Shown: one piece after another, positions 32,954 to 43,596 of the stretch
Layout of the letters: every line of letters begins with the position of its first letter
Position numbering within the stretch: position 1 is the first letter of the stretch
NCBI GenBank assembly: GCA_004802725.1
Contig: SGPM01000236.1
Coordinates: 1 to 43,812 of the forward strand
Direction of reading: 5' to 3'
DNA length: 43,812 nt
DNA from: Antrodiella citrinella
Lineage: Eukaryota; Basidiomycota; Agaricomycetes; Polyporales; Steccherinaceae
Made by a program: the position numbers and the translations under genes
Notes under the pieces: model-generated
The model's input: the letters and a program-made list of their open reading frames with translations, nothing else
Told to the model about the DNA's origin: nothing
Database searches by the model: none

Positions 32954-34279
32954 ATGGCAGAATCTATCGCCGTTGACCTAGACGAATACATCGCCGAACT
33001 ATCGGCTGATCCAGATCGCGAACCCGTTGCGTCAGAACTAGGGGGTGCGACCTGCATTTTGTAGTGCAAACCTTGATACTCTTCATCTTATGTCGCTCAT
33101 GGGGTAGTATTGCAATCAATATACGGCACTGAAGCAATCAAGCTGTGGTCTCCACCAGCTACGTCAAATTCCGGTGTGGACAAAGACACAATTCGATACG
33201 AGGTCACTTTGAAGTGAGTGCGTGTATGTACCGATACATCCTTTTGATACTGAGCTTAAATGAAGTTTACCGGACCCATATGAGGACGTAAACTTTTCCC
33301 TCCTCGTATCTGTGCCTCCGAGCTATCCAGCTATCTCTGCGCCGCAACTGCAGCTGCTATCGCGATACATAGGACCTTTTGGCGTCGACTCGGCCCTCTT
33401 CGGCTCTGTTCTTCGAACATTCATTTCAAGTGAAGGTGTGGAATGGGTAACAGATAGCGTATGCGTATTCGACGGCCTAGAGGCTGTCAAGGAACGCTGT
33501 GCCGAATGGTTTGGTCACAAGAAGAGCGAGAAGCTAGCTGGAGAGCTCTTGCGAGAAGACGAACGGGTGCCGCCTCCAGGTTTGGACGGAGCCTTGGAGG
33601 TAGGCAAAGACAAGAAAAAGATCGTTGAATTGGAGGAACACATCGAGATATCTTCACCTCCACTTGCTATTGGGATTCCTGAAGGCGTGGAGATCTTCGA
33701 GGCTGAAGCGATCACGGATCGGAAGAGTTCCTTCGTCGGACGAGCTTGTAAAATCTCAGATCCCTCTCAGGTGTGTGCAATGTTCTTCTCGTGGAGCACT
33801 CATTCTGAATCGCCCTTGTGAAATTCACAGGTACCTATGATCTTGTCGCATATTATGTCGGATAGACGGGTCGCTCGAGCAGCACATCCTATCATCAACG
33901 CATGGCGATGTCAAGTTGGAAATATCTTGCACCAAGGTATGGAATTTACTTTTATCTTGTGGCTTACTTTGCTCCTCAATTTGGTAGACAACGACGACGA
34001 CGGAGAGACCGCCGCCGGGGGTCGTCTTGCACATCTACTGCAGATTCTCGTACGTGTCTACCGACAGTCAACTCCTGCATGAACTTACAATGGCATGCGC
34101 AGGAGGTCAACAATGTGCTTGTTATCGTCACTCGTTATTGGGGTGGAATTCATCTGGGTCCTGATCGCTTCAAGCATATCAACCAAAGTGCGCGTAACGC
34201 GCTAGAAATTGGTGGATTCTTGGATATTGCGGATAGCGGCAATGGGAAGAGGCCAGTTGGCCGAGGAAAGAGACGATGA
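32954..34279 (+). CDS. YIH1: IMPACT/Yih1 family regulator of GCN2 signalling
   Basis: Yih1/IMPACT competes with Gcn2 for Gcn1 through its RWD domain and so dampens the amino-acid starvation response. Exons are 32954-33044, 33108-33213, 33266-33770, 33831-33936, 33988-34049 and 34103-34279 (348 aa). The RWD domain spans roughly 20-140 (VLQSIYGTEAIKLW, NLPDPYEDVNFSLLVSVPPS YP block). After a charged linker the UPF0029/Impact domain covers about 205-325: DRKSSFVGRACKI, VARAAHPIINAWR, DDDGETAAGGRLAHLLQIL, VNNVLVIVTRYWGGIHLGP. Both domains are complete. The tail is basic (RPVGRGKRR). The neighbouring divergent gene is ATG29. Confidence 0.93.
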
Positions 34280-34420
34280 TATATGATTTGACTAGCCACC
34301 AAGAAGCGTGTATACACACACACATGTACGAGATACCATACAATCTACATTCTCACTCGATACCACGAATTGGGTGGTAATTCTATGATTCCAGCTCGGA
34401 GAGACGTGCCATTAGCATCA

Positions 34421-34467
34421 CCAGTAACGCATCACCCATTAACATCATCATGTTGATGTGTTACTGG
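34421..34467. repeat. Imperfect inverted repeat, 14-bp arms
   Basis: The arms CCAGTAACGCATCA (34421-34434) and TGATGTGTTACTGG (34454-34467) pair at 13 of 14 positions. The spacer itself contains AACAT...ATGTT, extending the fold. It lies about 140 bp after the YIH1 stop. It may be a small transposon relic or a 3'-end structure. Confidence 0.55.
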
Positions 34468-34751
34468 TCAATTATTTGGGTGTGTTCTCTTGATCAGCAG
34501 ATAACCTGGGTTGAAATGGTCAGTTGCAGCCACGAAAGTAGGGATACAGAAAATTGTAACGAAGTGCTCCGATTGCAAATTACGACCATCATCCAACCTT
34601 GTGTCTGAACCAATTCTGCGGTTATATCAAGAGAGAAACGCTGCACGAGCGGAAAGACGGTTGTATGGAAAGTTGCTTAATCTCGTCATGGCGCGTATGT
34701 ACGTTGTGACAGTCAAAAGAAGCAAACGAAGACTCACACGACAACACACAC

Positions 34752-35057
34752 ATGCGCAATCGGTTCGCCGTATGGGCACATTGGCAGGTAGGAGGACCGC
34801 GTCGTTGTGAGGGATGCATCGACGAAGGCGTAGACTGTAGTCACCAGGGAACACGTTGTTCCAGCTCGTTTTGCATGAACACTGGAGTGCACTGTGCACG
34901 CATGTTGCACCCCGGAGTGACTGTCTGGACTCTAGTCGAGATACACCTGGAAAACAAGGTTGAAGAACGTCGAAGGAGGTTGGAGGAAGTAGAGCTGAAC
35001 CCGAATGAGCCTGCGCATGCCATACCATCCTTCCGTCGCACCAATCGCGTTTATTAG
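34752..35057 (+). CDS. Small Cys-rich ORF, Zn2Cys6-like spacing
   Basis: I do not recognise a named family. The 101-codon frame encodes a run of six cysteines in the order CX2CX6CX6CX4CX6C, starting at CEGC near residue 23. This resembles a fungal Zn2Cys6 cluster except that the fifth gap is four residues rather than two. A charged helical segment (ENKVEERRRRLEEVEL) follows, where a coiled coil would sit in a Zn2Cys6 factor. No activation domain is present and the real 5' end is uncertain: the ATG at 34752 may lie within a longer spliced gene. It may be a degenerate regulator or a basidiomycete-specific small protein. Confidence 0.35.
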   Translation: MRNRFAVWAHWQVGGPRRCEGCIDEGVDCSHQGTRCSSSFCMNTGVHCARMLHPGVTVWTLVEIHLENKVEERRRRLEEVELNPNEPAHAIPSFRRTNRVY

Positions 35058-35169
35058 ACGCCCTGACGAACTGATCCCCTCTATTTCGCATCCTTATTTG
35101 TAAAGCTTAAACATCCATGGATCTCGCTGCCTCAGGAACTTCACACTTACATCCTTGTCGTTTACCAAG

Positions 35170-36108
35170 ATGACCCCTCCGATCGACATTGCTGGTACTT
35201 CTACGTTCTCCAAACCTCTGCAGCTCCCATTATCCCAGGAAGAGCTCGATCGTATCAACAACTATCTTCGACCTCTTGTCCCGGAAGAAAGTCTTCGATG
35301 GGCTGTGGACCATATCCCGGGCCTTTTCCAGACTACGGCTTTCGGTCTTACAGGGCTCGTCGCCATCGACATGCTCTCGAAGATAACAACATCTCCGCCT
35401 CCGCTTATCTTCATTGATACGCTATATCACTTCCCCGAGACTTACGAGTTGGTGAAGGACGTGAAGAAGAAATACGGCGTTCCTGTAACGGTATATAAGC
35501 CGCAGGGATGCAATACTGTTCAGGACTTTGAACGAAAGCACGGGGAGAAGCTTTGGGAGACGGATGAAGATGCGTATGACTTCTCGGTCAAAGTACGTCA
35601 TTTCCCTCTGAAAGTTGAAATTACTCAACATATTACGTTCAGGTAGAACCTGCACGCCGTGCGTACGAAGAGCTCGGTGTGAAAGCCGTCATCACCGGCC
35701 GTCGAGCCTCGCAGGGTGCAGACCGTGCCAACCTGCAACCGCTCGAAATAGACAGTACGGGTCTCCTGAAACTCAACCCACTCTTCGCGTGGAACTACCA
35801 TCTCGTCGAGTGGTACATCAAGGAGAATGGCGTCCCCCGTAACAAACTGCTTGACCAAGGATATCGCAGCGTAGGGGATTGGCATAGCACTGTCAAAAGT
35901 GGGGAGGGTGATGCGGGCGAAAGAGCTGGACGATGGGCTGGAAAGGTAGAGAAGACAGAATGTGGGCTGCATGTGGACTACTTCAAGATCAAAGCCGCTG
36001 CTGAGAAGAAGGAGGTATGTGGTATTCGTTACTTGTTCATGAAAATGTCGGACTAAGCACTTTTGTTGTTAGCGCGAAGATGTACAACACATTCAAACCG
36101 CTCCGTGA
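35170..36108 (+). CDS. MET16: Phosphoadenosine phosphosulfate (PAPS) reductase
   Basis: This thioredoxin-dependent enzyme reduces PAPS to sulfite in assimilatory sulfate reduction. Exons are 35170-35592, 35643-36014 and 36073-36108 (276 aa). Motifs: AFGLTGLVAIDML, FIDTLYHFPETYEL (nucleotide-binding region), VITGRRASQGADR, LNPLFAWNYHLVEWYI, and ECGLH with the catalytic Cys248. The short last exon adds only 11 residues. The start is the first ATG (ACCAAGATGA context); the frame runs a little upstream but only via a non-ATG codon. Length is close to the yeast enzyme. It converges on the SET gene with 233 bp between stops. Confidence 0.96.
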
Positions 36109-36341
36109 AGGGTACCCTCTAATTCACGCCCACCATTTTTCCTGTGTTCACTCATATGTTGTATACATCGATGTATGTACTAGGATCTCGGTCGTCACAC
36201 TGCAAGCATATGAACCGCGCTTCGCACTAATACAACAAGACGTGAGTTGAAAGTCCAAGCACAGCACACCATAATACACATACAACTACAGAGACTACAA
36301 GTTCAGCTAGCTATGTATACATCGACAGACATTCTATCCTC

Positions 36342-37932
36342 TCATTTCGCTGTCTTCTTCGCTGCACCTGTCTTCTTAGGCATGCGCTTCGCCGCCAAAA
36401 CAACAGCTAATCCCAGAACCCGGAGCTGCAGTACCATTCGCCCCAAATTCCAGGCATGTATGACCTTCTTGGTGGCCGTTTCTTCGTTGCCGGTAGCCTG
36501 TGCCCACGCACGATACTTGTCGAGGTATATCTTCACGTTTTCAAAGTCGTTTGTAGCCAAGTACGCCTTCAAGAGCTGGTACAGAACATATCCGTAGGCG
36601 TCGCACACCTCCAACCCCTCTTCGGTGAAAACGCGCAACGCTGCAAGGAGAGATGCGAAGGACGGCGCTTTTGGAATCGATTCGTCGAAGTACCACAACC
36701 CCTCGCTATTAGCGCGGGATGTATACGCAGCGCATTTGGCACGCACAAGGTCCGACGACCTTGGGTCGAGACACGCCTTGCACTCGCACTTGAAGCCGTA
36801 AGGTGCGAGCGACTCCTGACGGGTCTCTGCAGGCTCGAGAATGTGGCAGTAGTGGACCGTGATTTCTTCGCCTTTCTTTATCTCCCTAACGGCTCGTGCG
36901 GTCAGAGAGAATGTGTGCATGTCGAAGTCACAGTGGACATTGGGAGAGCAGCTGTACGTGGATTAGTGATTTGCTTCGCGAGAGATTGACCTGACTAACC
37001 TATGGTTCATGCGAGATAGATTATCGCCAATGATGGTGTATTCACCAATCGAGCCTGTTGGTGCACACAGATACAGTTTTTATGAGTGGTTTATACGGTG
37101 CCCATTGGAGTCTATACGCACCAGGATCTGTCAATCTACCGAATCCATTCGTCCGGACTCTACCCACGATGGGGCCGCTTCCGTCGTGTAAATGACTGTT
37201 TGCCAGCTTCATAAATGCGGCCTTCCGCTGGGGATCGAGTCTGTCCACTACGCGGGTGTACAAAATCTCCGCGTCATTCAGCATGACTTGTTGCATCTGC
37301 TGAAATGTAAGATGCTCCGGGATCTCGTCCCTCCTTTCCGTCATGATCCTGCCCGGGAAGATAACAAGAGGTCGCTCCGCCACTATCAACTCGCCCGCAG
37401 GAATGTCCGTCTTGGCGAACATACAGAGCCCTTTGTTCGGGGAGCTGGAGATACGGTATATGGTCTTGCTAGGAACCGGCACCGGAGGGATCAAGCCAGC
37501 AGCGACAATCTTGCGCTTCATGGCCCCAGATATGTAGCATTCGGTCCCATCCTTGTTTGTGAGTTGTCCGTCCGCATCCAGCCAGGACGGTTGGGTCGTA
37601 GTGATCATTTGTGCGTCTTGATAGTTGAGGGTCCCGGGATCCAATATTGATATGTCCTCTGGCTTCGGTACGAGTGCCTGGACACCGTCCGGCAAGCCTG
37701 GTCATTCACATAGGCCGGTGAGGGGCGGACAGAATGACAGAATAGAAGCGAAGCTTACCAGTGTTTTCCACCTTTCCAAAGGCTAACTTGAACTCCTTGA
37801 TGTCGCTCCCAGTGGCACCAGGATTCACTGTTCACCGCAGGTCAATGATATTTATGTGAAAAAGCGACACAAGAACGTACATTTCCGCCAGGCCGCCAAG
37901 GTCATTTGACGATTCTTGGCGAGAGAGGACAT
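36342..37932 (-). CDS. SET-domain protein, probable protein methyltransferase
   Basis: This is a SET-domain protein of the SMYD/Set5-like type common in basidiomycetes, probably a lysine methyltransferase; the substrate is unknown. Exons are 37932-37881, 37827-37759, 37697-37122, 37054-37000 and 36951-36342 (453 aa), all in frame. The SET domain spans about 120-290: GLCMFAKTDIPAGELIVAE, then RMNHSCSPN (249-255, cofactor-binding NHS) and GEEITVHYCHI (catalytic Tyr285). A post-SET-like cysteine set (KCECKACLDP) follows and then a helical C-terminal region ending in a Lys-rich tail. No MYND finger is visible between the SET halves. The 4th intron splits the NHSC codons. It is divergent from NOP14. 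Confidence 0.85.
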
Positions 37933-38463
37933 GATATGCGATGTGGTAGAGACTTCAAGTCGAGAGGTTGGTGGGTAGTTGCACGTCGACGGGAGCAATG
38001 TCGCCGGGTATTTGAGGCGAAGAGAGAGCAATGGCCACAGCACATACGACTCGTGGTGATAACGATCAGGCGAGTGGCACAAGGGCTTCTTTATTGTTGC
38101 TCGAAGTCTAGGTCTGGCATTTAATTTACCAGGTAAGTCCATTGTCCACCTTTGGCATGTGCACTAGCAACGATTTTACGTGTCTCAACACCCATAGAGA
38201 CTAGTGCTTGCTTCAAGACCATTTCAATGTTCGAGTCGGGCTTGACGTGGTCGTTTTGTGGTCGTTGGCTTCAGCCTCAAGTACTTAACAAAGTGCAAGT
38301 GGCAACCTACATAGGCAACGCGATCGAGATCGAGAGATCTCGGATAAGATCTCACGTGGAGGTAGTAAACGCCCACAGTGTTTAGCAGCAGCGCTAGCTT
38401 TCCTACAAATTGAGTACAACCCATTCTACAATCATCTGAAGCATATCAAGCAGCTGTGTAGGC
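37933..38463. promoter_or_regulatory. Divergent promoter region, SET gene / NOP14
   Basis: 531 bp between divergent start codons must include both promoters. Only short open frames occur inside. I assign no specific site. Confidence 0.5.
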
Positions 38464-41400
38464 ATGGCGAAAGGCTCTCAACTGTCGCAGCTTAAGTCTG
38501 CTCTCACCCAAGCCGGGTTGGCGCAGCAGCCACAAAATGGCAAGAAACGAAAACGTACGGGATCGGTCCTCGACGACAAGGAGAAGGAACGGAGAGCCAC
38601 GAAGCTCAAGGAGATTCAGCAGAAGATGAACCCGTTCGATATGAAAGTTACAAAGCTCAAGCATGACGTCGGCGGACGGAAGATTGCTGGACTGGTCGGA
38701 AGACCGGCGCAAAGTAAACAGGCTGGGATCGAGCAGGTGTGTAACAAGGCTTTCTATATCTGGGAGCTTGACTCATGTATCTGTGGGTTATAGAGGAAGA
38801 AGACTCTGTTGAAAGAGTACGAGGAGAAAGACCGTGCCGGCGGAATTGTGGACAGACGTTTTGGTGAAAATGACCCTTCAATGAACCCAGAAGAGCGTAT
38901 GCTTGAGCGTTTCACGAGGGAACGCCAGCGTGCATCCAAGGGGAATACCTTCAACCTCGAAGAAGACGAGGAGCTCACGCATTATGGACAAAGTTTATCG
39001 AGATTGGACGACTTCGATAATTCAGGAATGAATTTGGATGAAAGCGACGAGGATGAAGGTGAGTAGTGTCTCTTGCTGTACGGTCTCACCTTGAATATGG
39101 GATTCAACATATTATTAGGTATGCTCGATAGGCGGACCGTGCAAAGATCTCATTTTGGAGGGTTTGAAGACGAGAGTGAGGACGAAGACGAGGATGAAGA
39201 TCAAGTCAGTAACGATACTCATGGCCACACAAATACTATTCCTAACTGACTCTTTGTTAGCCTGAAAGGAAGAGATCCAAGGCTGAAGTCATGGCCGAGG
39301 TTATGGCGAAAAGCAAGGAACATAAAGTGCGTGTTCTGAGGGTCCACACCACATTCTTAATCTCACTTCGTGCGTGTCATAGATATTGCGACAAACTATG
39401 CAGGAGCAGGATGAAGCACTCAGACACGAGCTCGACCAGGAGCTCGACTCCATTCGATCGTTGCTTTACGCTCCTGAAGCCTCCTCGTCAAAAGATGTAC
39501 ACGCGGCTCCTGCTCTTGAGTCCGCCGTCGAAAAGATTGACGATAAAGACCAGGAATACGATCAGTTTGTCCGGGAACTCGTGTTTGAGAAGCGAGCCAA
39601 GCCCAAGGATCGTACTAAGACCGAGGAAGAAGAGGCATTAGAGGAGAAGGAAGCATTGGAGAAGGCCGAACGGAGGCGAATCAGACGCATGGATGGTGAC
39701 GACGCAGATAGCGATGACGAAGATGCTGGTAAAAAGAAGGGGAAGAAGGGGAATCGTGGTGGCGACGACTTGGAGGATGACTTCGTGGGCGAAGAGGATG
39801 TGGACGGTGGTCTGGGTGCAGGGCTGGAAGGAAACGTCGATAGGAGGGGTAATGAAGAGGACGACGATGAAGAGGACGACGACGAAGAGGAAGAGGACGG
39901 GGAAGATGATAGTAATGAAGTTGACGAAGATAATGCGACTGGCGAATCTATGCTGTCGGACGACAACTATGAACACGACGCTGGAGAACACGAAGACCTG
40001 GTTGAAGCATCGAATCGCAAGCGGTCAATCAAAAAGACTGCCTCCTCAACCGCTGCAGAACTTCCTTTCACGTTCGCCTGTCCTTCGACACACGATGAAT
40101 TGTTGGAAATCGTGGAGACAGTCAACGATAATGATATTCCTACGGTGATCAAACGTATCAGGGCTCTTCATCATCCCAGTCTCGCGGAAGACAACAAGTT
40201 CAAGCTTCAGGTATGTCTCAGTTGAAACGCATGTTAATGTCGTCGATTCTAACTGCCGTTATCCAGGCTTTGACAGGCGTCCTCATTGATCACATTCTCT
40301 ACATCACACCTCCGCCGTCACCTCGATTCACTCTGCTATCCGCGCTTATACCCCACCTATATGCTTTATCGAAATCATACCCTATCCAATCGGCAGAACA
40401 TTTCATGGCAAAACTCACGCTCATGCAGAAGAACCTAAATCGGGGTCTCGCTCATGGTGTAACACTGGAAACGTCTCGTACATGGCCTGGACTGCCTGAA
40501 CTTTCTCTCCTTCGCATTGTCAGCATCATCTGGCCGACTAGTGACTTGAACCATCCAGTTGTCAACCCGGCACGGGTACTCATGGGTTCATATCTCGGCT
40601 TGTGTCGCATCCGGTCCGTGCAAGACATGGCGAGCGGTCTGTTCCTATGCACCATCTTCCTTCAGTACGAGGCGCTGTCTAAACGTCTGGTGCCCGAGGT
40701 CATCAACTTCCTGGCCATCTCGCTATTGCACTTGGTACCCCACAAGTTGAAAGACGCATCTACACTATCGGGCGGGTTCCCCGTTCCTGGCCTAAACACC
40801 GAAAGTCCGTCTTTGCGAATGCTCGGGAAGAAGGCAACAGGTCTTGCGATAGACAAGCCAGATATTGCTCGGTACTTCGGCGATACACCTCTCGCTGACG
40901 AGCAGGGCAAAGTCAACTTAGCTGGCCTCACATTGGACCTGTTGTGCAGATTTGCGGATCTTTACAAAGGGCTAGATGGCTTCATTGAACTTTATCAACC
41001 TCTGCACGATCTACTGTCAGAGGTAACGCCGAAAGGCCTCTCTAAGGATCTTCTGGTATGTCGTGTAATTCGGTCTGAGATAACAAATTGACGATGTGCT
41101 CAGGTGAAAGTGGAATCCTCGAAGGATACCATTGGTCGATTGCTCAAGTTTGCCGGTCAGTCTCGTCGGCCTCTCCAACTCCAAGGTCACAAGCCCATCC
41201 CTATCCCCACATATATCCCCAAGTTCGAGCACACCACTTCAAACTATCTGCGCAACCGTGATCCGGACCACGAGCGTAACGAGTCCGCGAAACTTCGTTC
41301 TCAATACAAGCAGGAGAAGAAGGGCGCCATCCGCGAGCTGCGCAAGGATGCACGCTTTTTGGCATCAGAGCAGCAGAAGAAGCAGAAACAGAAGGACAAG

Positions 41401-41514
41401 ACTTACACCGATAGGATGAACAAGGTGATGGCTTCTATGGAGAGTGAGCGAGCGGAGCAGAATGCACTGGACCGAGAGAAAGCGAAAGAGGAGAGGCGGG
41501 CAGGGCGGAAGTAG
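38464..41514 (+). CDS. NOP14: Nucleolar protein 14 (Nop14), SSU processome
   Basis: Nop14 is a component of the small-subunit processome needed for 18S rRNA processing and 40S export. Exons are 38464-38736, 38794-39058, 39119-39204, 39261-39326, 39383-40210, 40267-41055 and 41104-41514 (905 aa); all phases agree. The conserved N-terminus has MNPFDMKVTKLKHDV, GIEQRKKTLLKEYEEKDRAG and FTRERQRASK. The middle holds long acidic tracts (about 335-410 in particular) and EVMAKSKEHKILRQ. The C-terminal conserved half starts near LPFTFACPSTHDELLEIV and includes PIQSAEHFMAKLTLM, PGLPELSLLRIVSIIWPTSD, HPVVNPARVLMGSYL and RDPDHERNESAKLRSQYKQEK. The Lys/Arg/Glu-rich end is typical for the family. Confidence 0.97.
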
Positions 41515-41701
41515 GATAAATAGATAATTGAGTTCATAATATTGTTTATCCCAGTGCTCTACATACATTGGCTTTACTAAGTTCAAACTCGAGACTGCAG
41601 TCCTCAGGCCTCCATGTTGAAGAATTTCAAGAAATTGGTGAATCGCGTGGCACGTGATCGTAAGCGCTCACGACGCCTTGGTCCGGGCAATAGCGTCATT
41701 T

Positions 41702-41747
41702 CCAAGGTTTCGCCCGCCGAAGGCGGGCGCTTTCGCCGGCCAAGGTT
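41702..41747. repeat. GC-rich hairpin flanked by 8-bp direct repeats
   Basis: CGCCCGCC at 41711-41718 and GGCGGGCG at 41722-41729 form a perfect 8-bp stem with a GAA loop. The direct repeat CCAAGGTT lies on both sides (41702-41709 and 41740-41747), and CCAAGGT recurs near 41773. It lies within a short GC-rich block unlike the AT-richer flanks, downstream of NOP14. Possible terminator-like or transposon relic; unproven. Confidence 0.5.
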
Positions 41748-41847
41748 GTTGAGCGGAATCCCGAAAATCTGGCCAAGGTGCCCGGACGTCCCTAAGCCTT
41801 TGATCTGAACTTTCTGAAGTCTACCTTGGGTATTACATACACACACA

Positions 41848-42418
41848 TCAAGCAAATGTGAACTCAAGCATGTCGCTCGGACAATCTTCATTCAGTAAGA
41901 GCTCATTGTCAGTAACAGCAATATTGTGATAGTAGTTTTCACCTTCTGCTCGACACTTGTAGGAATCATCATTCATTAGTTCATAGTATTCACTCTCATT
42001 CAAGTTGTACCGGTCTAGTAGAGAGCGGTACTTCAAAGTTTCATATCAAACTTCGCAAGACTTCGCAAGAAACCAACCCAAAGTCATGAACATGCCTCGG
42101 CCTCACTTGTGTGTACCGCCGCGGATACACACTGGCAGGCTGTTTTTACGACATCCGCTGCCCTGGCAATCGGACAGCGACACATTGTGGCCGGTATTCA
42201 TTCTCTGCATTGGAATCTCCCATGTAAATCTCGATGTGAAGTAGTTCGGCAGTTTCAGTACGTACAAGATTCTTGTGAGATGCGGCGATCTGTAACTTCA
42301 TATGTTGACATGCGCCGATCTTGATTTGTAAGAAGCCTATGAGAAGCGACAATGATCTCTTATCGTTCACTCGCCACTCGTCAGACTTGAAGCTTGAATA
42401 ATATTCAGGTGAGTTCAA
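41848..42418 (-). other. Two unrecognised minus-strand ORFs, possible small gene
   Basis: Open frames 42418-42146 (90 codons) and 42036-41848 (62 codons) have protein-like composition, for example FKSDEWRVNDKRSLSLL and LDRYNLNESEYYELMNDD. I could not find a clean intron joining them. No domain is recognised. They could be two exons of a lineage-specific gene or chance frames in AT-richer sequence. Confidence 0.2.
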
Positions 42419-42580
42419 TCATGGTTCAGTGTCCGGAGACTTGTTATTGCAGCCATTTGTGTAGCTTTTAGTTTACGGCGATGTACTAGAAGCCAATGCG
42501 CTGCGCATATATAAACTCAGCTGAAACGATCGAGCCTGTCTTGGTGCTCTTTGATCGCTACCACCAGCTACTCGAACAAC

Positions 42581-43325
42581 ATGTCTCGCCCTCGCACCGA
42601 CCGCCGCTTCGATGCCCGTCTCCGGGAACTCCATACTATCACAAGGGAAGAGCTCGTCAGCCAACGGGTATGCTTCGCGCATCTCGACCCTAGCGACCAC
42701 TACGTCTGCGCCATCCCGATTGAGGCTCCTGCTCCGCCCCTGTTAACTCATTCAGCTGCCCCTGGGCCGTGGGGTGCTATCATCTTCGACATGATTGGCC
42801 TCATCACACCCGAGAATTGTCAGCTCAGCACGGAAGGAAACAGAATGAGCGGTGAGGATTGGGAGGCTTCGTTCTGGATCAGACCGTGCCAGAATGCCGT
42901 GTCTCTTTCGCAGTGGCGCCAGAAAAGGGCCGCACTTGTTCGCATTGCCGAACACGAGCAGATCGACAATATCACCAACGTCTACCGGGATGACCAGCAG
43001 CTTATTCCCATTTACGCCGACGACGGCACTTGTCGTAATGCGTGGGTTCTCTCTCCTCGCATGCGGATCAACACTGGCCCTGGGGTGAGTAATGCTCTCT
43101 GCAGTCTCATATTATTTGCTCACTTTGTCATAGGCTGTGCCTGACGACTTGCACATCTTCGCCTCCACCGGCCATCTCTACGCCCATCCCATTGCTCGCA
43201 CTTCAGTCCCTTTCAACACCCCTGTTCATGTAGTCTACAACCTCTACATCACGCGGGACAGCAGTCCTCATGGCCCCGCCCCATATCTGCATGCGGGACT
43301 TGTCTCCGTCTCTCCCCTTGCCTAA
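42581..43325 (+). CDS. Unknown two-exon protein, 231 aa
   Basis: I do not recognise this protein. Exons are 42581-43084 and 43134-43325, with a 49-nt phase-0 intron (GTGAGT...CATAG). A TATATAA box lies about 70 bp before the ATG, and the start context is good (ACAACATGT). The product is globular-looking, with RELHTITREELVSQRVCFAHL, SFWIRPCQNAVSL, WRQKRAALVRIAEHEQ, RNAWVLSPRMRINTGPG and YNLYITRDSSP. No signal peptide, membrane span or catalytic motif is evident. The last gene before the second element end. Confidence 0.65.
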
Positions 43326-43596
43326 AGCGAGTCTTACGAGAAGTCGAAGGCTTGAAGCGGCTGGTGGTCGTATTTGGAAATTGAAACTCAGGCTCGGATT
43401 GCAGAGGACGGTTTGCATTCTAGCTCTTTCGGGACACTTTACTGTATATTGAAATTCTATGCCTGTCCTATTGTATTAGTATCTAGCTACGTCTGTATGT
43501 ACGACTAAGAATGAGAAGGAACAAACAGACAATATGATACTGTGTTGCTTACCTTACGATACGTTCGCTTGTTTGGCGGCTTGCACTGTGAAAGTG

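Larger units (their letters stand above)
34280..35169. other. Region between YIH1 and MET16
   Basis: 890 bp holding a hairpin (34421-34467) and a Cys-rich open frame (34752-35057), both listed separately. An upstream frame at 34511-34700 in another phase might be a further exon, but the only joins I could make need a 37-nt intron. Confidence 0.45.
41515..42580. other. Region between NOP14 and the 231-aa gene
   Basis: 1.07 kb. It includes a GC-rich palindromic block (41702-41747) and two minus-strand open frames listed separately. The last few dozen bases, with TATATAA at 42507-42513, look like the promoter of the following gene. Confidence 0.45.

Noticed and set aside
39562..39991. Poly-Ser and Val/Ile-rich frames antisense to NOP14
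   Set aside because: Antisense shadows of the GAA/GAC acidic tract.
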